A stretch of 42,142 nt of DNA, taken from an uncultured bacterium. GTDB lineage: Bacteria; Actinomycetota; Coriobacteriia; Coriobacteriales; Coriobacteriaceae. The stretch lies in contig CAJMPZ010000013.1 of NCBI GenBank assembly GCA_905215445.1, positions 1-42,142 on the forward strand. Direction: 5' to 3'. The notes beneath the pieces were generated by a model. It had not been told where the DNA came from, did no database searches, and saw nothing but the letters and a program-made list of their open reading frames with translations. Each line of letters opens with the position of its first letter. Positions within the stretch are counted from its first letter, which is position 1. The translations under genes were made by a program, and so were the position numbers. Shown piece after piece: positions 39,360-42,142 of the stretch.

Positions 39360-40586
39360 TTAGGCTTGAGCGGCAGCAGAGCTGGGGCCCTGGACCTTAG
39401 CCCACGTCTTGAGCGACAGCGTATCGATCTCGATAAAGCCGGCGCTGGCTTTCTCGTCAAACGTGGTGTCACGGTCGTAGGTGGCCAGGCCGTAGTCGTA
39501 AAGGCTGAAGGGGCTCTTGCGGCCGACAACATGGCAGTTGCCCTTAAAGAACTTCAGACGGACGGTGCCGGACACGAACTTCTGAGTGTCGGCCATAAAG
39601 GCATCGAGCGCGTTCTTGAGCGGGCTGTACCACTGGCCGTTGTACACGGCAGTCGCCCAATCCTGCTCGAGCTTAATCTTGGTCTTGAGCAGGTCGCCCT
39701 CGACGCAGATATCCTCGAGTGCCTTGTGGGCGGTGATGAGCGTCAGGGCGCCGGGAACCTCATAGCACTCACGGCTCTTGAGGCCCACCAGACGATCCTC
39801 GACCAGGTCGAGACGGCCAAAGCCGTTGTCACCAGAGATCTTGTTGAGGGCGATGACGATCTCGGAGAGCTTCATCTTCTTGCCGTCGACGGCGACGGGC
39901 TTGCCGGCCTCAAACTCAATCTCGGTATACGTCGGGGTGTCGGGCGCGTCCTCGGGGTTCTTGGTCATAACCCAGGCGTCATCGAGCGGCTCGTTCCAGG
40001 GATCCTCCAGGTGACCGCACTCAATGGCACGACCCCACAGGTTGTCGTCGATGGAGTAGGGGTTGTCGTTGGCACCCTCGGGAACCGGCACGTTGTGGGC
40101 ATGTGCGTAGGCGACCTCGTCGGGACGGCACTTCAGGTCCCACTCGCGAACCGGGGCGATAACCTTGAGCTCGGGGTCGAGGGCCTTGACGGCAGCCTCG
40201 AAGCGGACCTGGTCGTTACCCTTACCGGTGCAGCCGTGGGCGACGTAGGTCGCGCCAAACTCATGGGCGACCTCGACAAGCTTCTTGGCGAGCAGCGGGC
40301 GAGACAGGGCGGAGAGCAGCGGGTACTTGTTCTCGTACATGGAGTTGGCGGCGATGGCTTTGGTCAGGAACTCATCGGAGAACTCATCGCGCAGGTCGAG
40401 CACCTGGCAATCAAGAACGCCCAGGTTGAGCGCCTTCTGCTTCTTGGCGTCCAGGCCGGTCTCCTCCTGGCCCACGTTGCCGCAGACACAAACGACATCG
40501 AGATTCTTCTCGTCCTGGAGCCACTTGACACATACGGATGTATCAAGACCACCGGAATATGCGAGAACGACTTTTTCCTTGCTCAT
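39360..40586 (-). CDS. argG: Argininosuccinate synthase
   Basis: A 408-residue ATP-dependent ligase that joins citrulline and aspartate. The N-terminal PP-loop AYSGGLDTSVCVKW (9-22), the HGCTGKGNDQVRFE segment near 115-128 and the SIDDNLWGRAIECG motif are diagnostic. Length matches the short bacterial form (about 400). The ATG at 40586 follows AAAGGA nine bases upstream; 17 open codons before it lack a site. A long intergenic region upstream probably carries its control signals; I could not identify a convincing ArgR box. Confidence 0.96.
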   Translation of the reverse strand: MSKEKVVLAYSGGLDTSVCVKWLQDEKNLDVVCVCGNVGQEETGLDAKKQKALNLGVLDCQVLDLRDEFSDEFLTKAIAANSMYENKYPLLSALSRPLLAKKLVEVAHEFGATYVAHGCTGKGNDQVRFEAAVKALDPELKVIAPVREWDLKCRPDEVAYAHAHNVPVPEGANDNPYSIDDNLWGRAIECGHLEDPWNEPLDDAWVMTKNPEDAPDTPTYTEIEFEAGKPVAVDGKKMKLSEIVIALNKISGDNGFGRLDLVEDRLVGLKSRECYEVPGALTLITAHKALEDICVEGDLLKTKIKLEQDWATAVYNGQWYSPLKNALDAFMADTQKFVSGTVRLKFFKGNCHVVGRKSPFSLYDYGLATYDRDTTFDEKASAGFIEIDTLSLKTWAKVQGPSSAAAQA

Positions 40587-41140
40587 GGCTGTTTCCTTTC
40601 GCCCTTGGTAGCTAATTAGAACATCGGTCAGTTGCAAGTCATTTCAAGGTCATATACCGTGCAATATCAGGTTAAATAGCAAAAATCAGCACATACATGC
40701 CCTAGAAACATGCAGCAATATCGTGCTAAAACCCAACGACCTCAAAATGACTCTGTTGAGGCAATTCGCCCCATGCGGACAGAGACGATTGTTATCGTCG
40801 TCGGGAAATTGCGCGCTGGCGTCGGATGGCATTGTCTGCAGTAGTGATGATCTTTACGAACTGCATCTGCCTCTCCTTTCACCTATCGCCGGGCGCAATT
40901 CTAATATCGTAAACGGTACCTTTTCCTCGGTAAGCGGCTCTTTTGCCGTCTCCGTTTTCGATGGTCGCTATATTACGCTAAAGTGCCTGCTGTACAAGCG
41001 GCAAATTCAAATTACTGAAAAGTTTTTTCATTAGTTTGTGAAGCGTGGTGCAAATACGCTCCGTTCCTGCGACAATACGCTCAGTTACTGGTTGATGGTT
41101 ATAACGTCTGAAACAATTTCGAAACGAAAGGCGCGCTTTT
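40587..41140. other. Long AT-richer intergenic region between argG and the Cof-type gene
   Basis: 554 bp, the longest gap in the window. A plus-strand open frame (40723-41034, 103 codons from GTG) has no ribosome binding site and no recognisable motif, and I do not call it. TATATG at about 40653-40658 on the minus strand could be an argG -10 box. A pair of 17-bp direct repeats lies at 41053-41090. Confidence 0.5.
41053..41090 (+). repeat. Pair of 17-bp direct repeats, 21-bp period
   Basis: AATACGCTCCGTTCCTG (41053-41069) and AATACGCTCAGTTACTG (41074-41090) match at 15 of 17 positions. The 21-bp period equals two turns of the helix. The second copy covers the -35 area of a TATAAC box at 41100-41105, so they may be binding sites for a regulator of the downstream gene. 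Confidence 0.5.
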
Positions 41141-41968
41141 ATGCAAACTTACGAATCGGACACCCATATCGGAAACATTAAGATTCTCGCCGTCGACATG
41201 GACAAGACGCTGCTGACCGACGAGCGCGTGTTGCCGCAGGGTCTTGACGAGCGCCTGGACAAGCTCGCCGACGCAGGCATCGTATTCTGCCCCGCCAGCG
41301 GACGGCCTGCCCCCAAGCTCGAGGAAATGTTCGAGGGCATTAAGAACCGCCTCGCCTTTTGTCCCGACAACGGAGCGTGCGTGATCTATCGCGGCAGCTA
41401 TATCTATAAGAGCAATATCGACGTGGAGCTGTACCAGCAGGTCTTGAAGCGCGCCTCGGAGGATCCTCGCGCTGTCCCCGTCCTGTGCTGCTTCGACGAG
41501 TTCTACGTGCTTGCCCGCGACCACCAATACCACGACGAGATCAGCGTCTACTACAACACAATCAACTACGTCGATAGCTTTGAGGGCATCGATATCGAGT
41601 CCAATAAGATCTCGATCTTCTTCCCCGCCTATGATGCCGAGCCAGCGTTTCGCGAGGACTACAGCCCGGCATTCTCGGACCGACTCTATGTCACCAATGC
41701 TGGCCGCGAGTGGATCGACTTTATGAACCTGGGCGTCGACAAGGGGTCGGGCGTCGCGCACCTGTGCGACCACCTGGGCATCGATATCGCCGATGCCGCC
41801 GCCGTGGGCGATACCTACAACGACATCCCCATGCTTGAGCGCGTCGGTCACAGCTTTATCGTGGACAATGCCGAGGAGCATATGAACGCGCATGCTGAGC
41901 GGCGCATTCCGAGCAACAACGACGGGGGCGTACTGACGCTCATCGACGCTATCGTGGCGGCTCGTTAA
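41141..41968 (+). CDS. Cof-type HAD-IIB phosphatase
   Basis: A 275-residue HAD hydrolase of the Cof subfamily, which dephosphorylates sugar phosphates or cofactors such as PLP. Motif I is VDMDKTLLTDE with Asp19 and Asp21; motif II the Ser in CPASGRPAP; the conserved Lys lies in VDKGSGVAHL; motif IV is GDTYNDIPML. The cap region between residues 90 and 190 is of C2 type. The ATG at 41141 follows AAAGG by nine bases. A terminator lies downstream. Substrate unknown. Confidence 0.87.
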   Translation: MQTYESDTHIGNIKILAVDMDKTLLTDERVLPQGLDERLDKLADAGIVFCPASGRPAPKLEEMFEGIKNRLAFCPDNGACVIYRGSYIYKSNIDVELYQQVLKRASEDPRAVPVLCCFDEFYVLARDHQYHDEISVYYNTINYVDSFEGIDIESNKISIFFPAYDAEPAFREDYSPAFSDRLYVTNAGREWIDFMNLGVDKGSGVAHLCDHLGIDIADAAAVGDTYNDIPMLERVGHSFIVDNAEEHMNAHAERRIPSNNDGGVLTLIDAIVAAR

Positions 41969-42064
41969 CGCTGCTCGTCGGACCTGGCCGGGCGCATGGG
42001 TTACTTGCTTGCCGCCTAGATGGCGTCTTGGCGTCTAGATACTTGGCTGAATTTATTTGAATTG

Positions 42065-42097
42065 AAAAGGGCTCGTTGTTGATACGGGCCCTTTTTC
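42065..42097 (+). terminator. Terminator of the Cof-type gene
   Basis: Stem AAAGGGCTCGT/ACGGGCCCTTT with one wobble and a 7-nt loop, followed by TTTTTC, about 97 bp after the stop codon. Confidence 0.85.
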
Positions 42098-42142
42098 TGT
42101 GTGGTCTATATGGCTAGGCTTCAGCCGCTTCAAGATGCTGCG

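Noticed and set aside
40723..41034. 103-codon plus-strand open frame in the argG upstream region
   Set aside because: GTG start without a ribosome binding site, serine-rich composition, no motif. A decayed gene fragment cannot be excluded.
1..42142. CRISPR arrays, insertion sequences, prophage or attachment sites
   Set aside because: No regularly spaced direct repeats, transposase, integrase or phage structural genes were seen in any part of the window.

Overview
The window looks like chromosomal DNA of a GC-rich, anaerobic gut actinomycete of the class Coriobacteriia. Collinsella is my best guess. This rests on overall gene content, strong AAAGG/GGAGG ribosome binding sites, frequent TTG/GTG starts and the selenium/molybdenum gene set, not on any database search. 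I see no phage, insertion sequence, transposase or CRISPR array. Most genes lie on the minus strand.

Selenium and molybdenum (1-23136). The left edge cuts a molybdenum hydroxylase whose 2Fe-2S and Mo-binding parts are fused (XdhD-like), preceded by its FAD subunit (YgfM-like). Then come glutamate dehydrogenase, selB and selA (ATGA overlap), a formate/nitrite-type transporter, tRNA-Gly and tRNA-Pro, and a BrnQ transporter. A four-gene selenium operon follows: selD, yedF, a DUF3343 protein and a cysteine-desulfurase-like protein. selD carries an in-frame UGA (Sec17) at its active site, so SelD is itself a selenoprotein. Next to it are two paralogous double-cubane/2-hydroxyacyl-CoA-dehydratase-type proteins and their ATP-driven activator (YjiM/YjiL type), then modC-modB-modA, a MoaB/Mog protein and moeA. 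Molybdate uptake, molybdopterin insertion, selenophosphate synthesis, Sec insertion and a candidate selenium-dependent molybdenum hydroxylase are thus all within about 23 kb.

Housekeeping and transport (23348-30512). This part holds a CLC antiporter with fluoride-type motifs, a diacylglycerol-kinase-like lipid kinase, an ArfB-like rescue factor, xanthine phosphoribosyltransferase, an MFS exporter, O-acetylhomoserine sulfhydrylase and a C_GCAxxG_C_C redox protein.

Core functions (30580-42142). This part holds a YigZ/IMPACT protein, RNase P RNA, ribosomal protein S1 (TTG start), a HAD hydrolase, a CyuA-type cysteine desulfidase, RpiB, Ndk, ArgH, an unrecognised 56-residue ORF, ArgG and a Cof-type HAD phosphatase.

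Non-coding structure. Three copies of a roughly 105-bp element (14594-14703, 15893-15996, 31329-31432) share a conserved core (GAAAGAGG ... GCGAC) inside long outer stems whose sequence differs between copies while pairing is kept. Two of them bracket the YjiM-type gene. A second set of shorter hairpins with GGGAC/GTCCC cores (4047, 7749, 25827, 26312) looks REP-like. Other signals are a perfect 13-bp palindrome before modA, a 14-bp sequence shared by the selD and moeA promoters, and a possible leader ORF upstream of the double-cubane genes.
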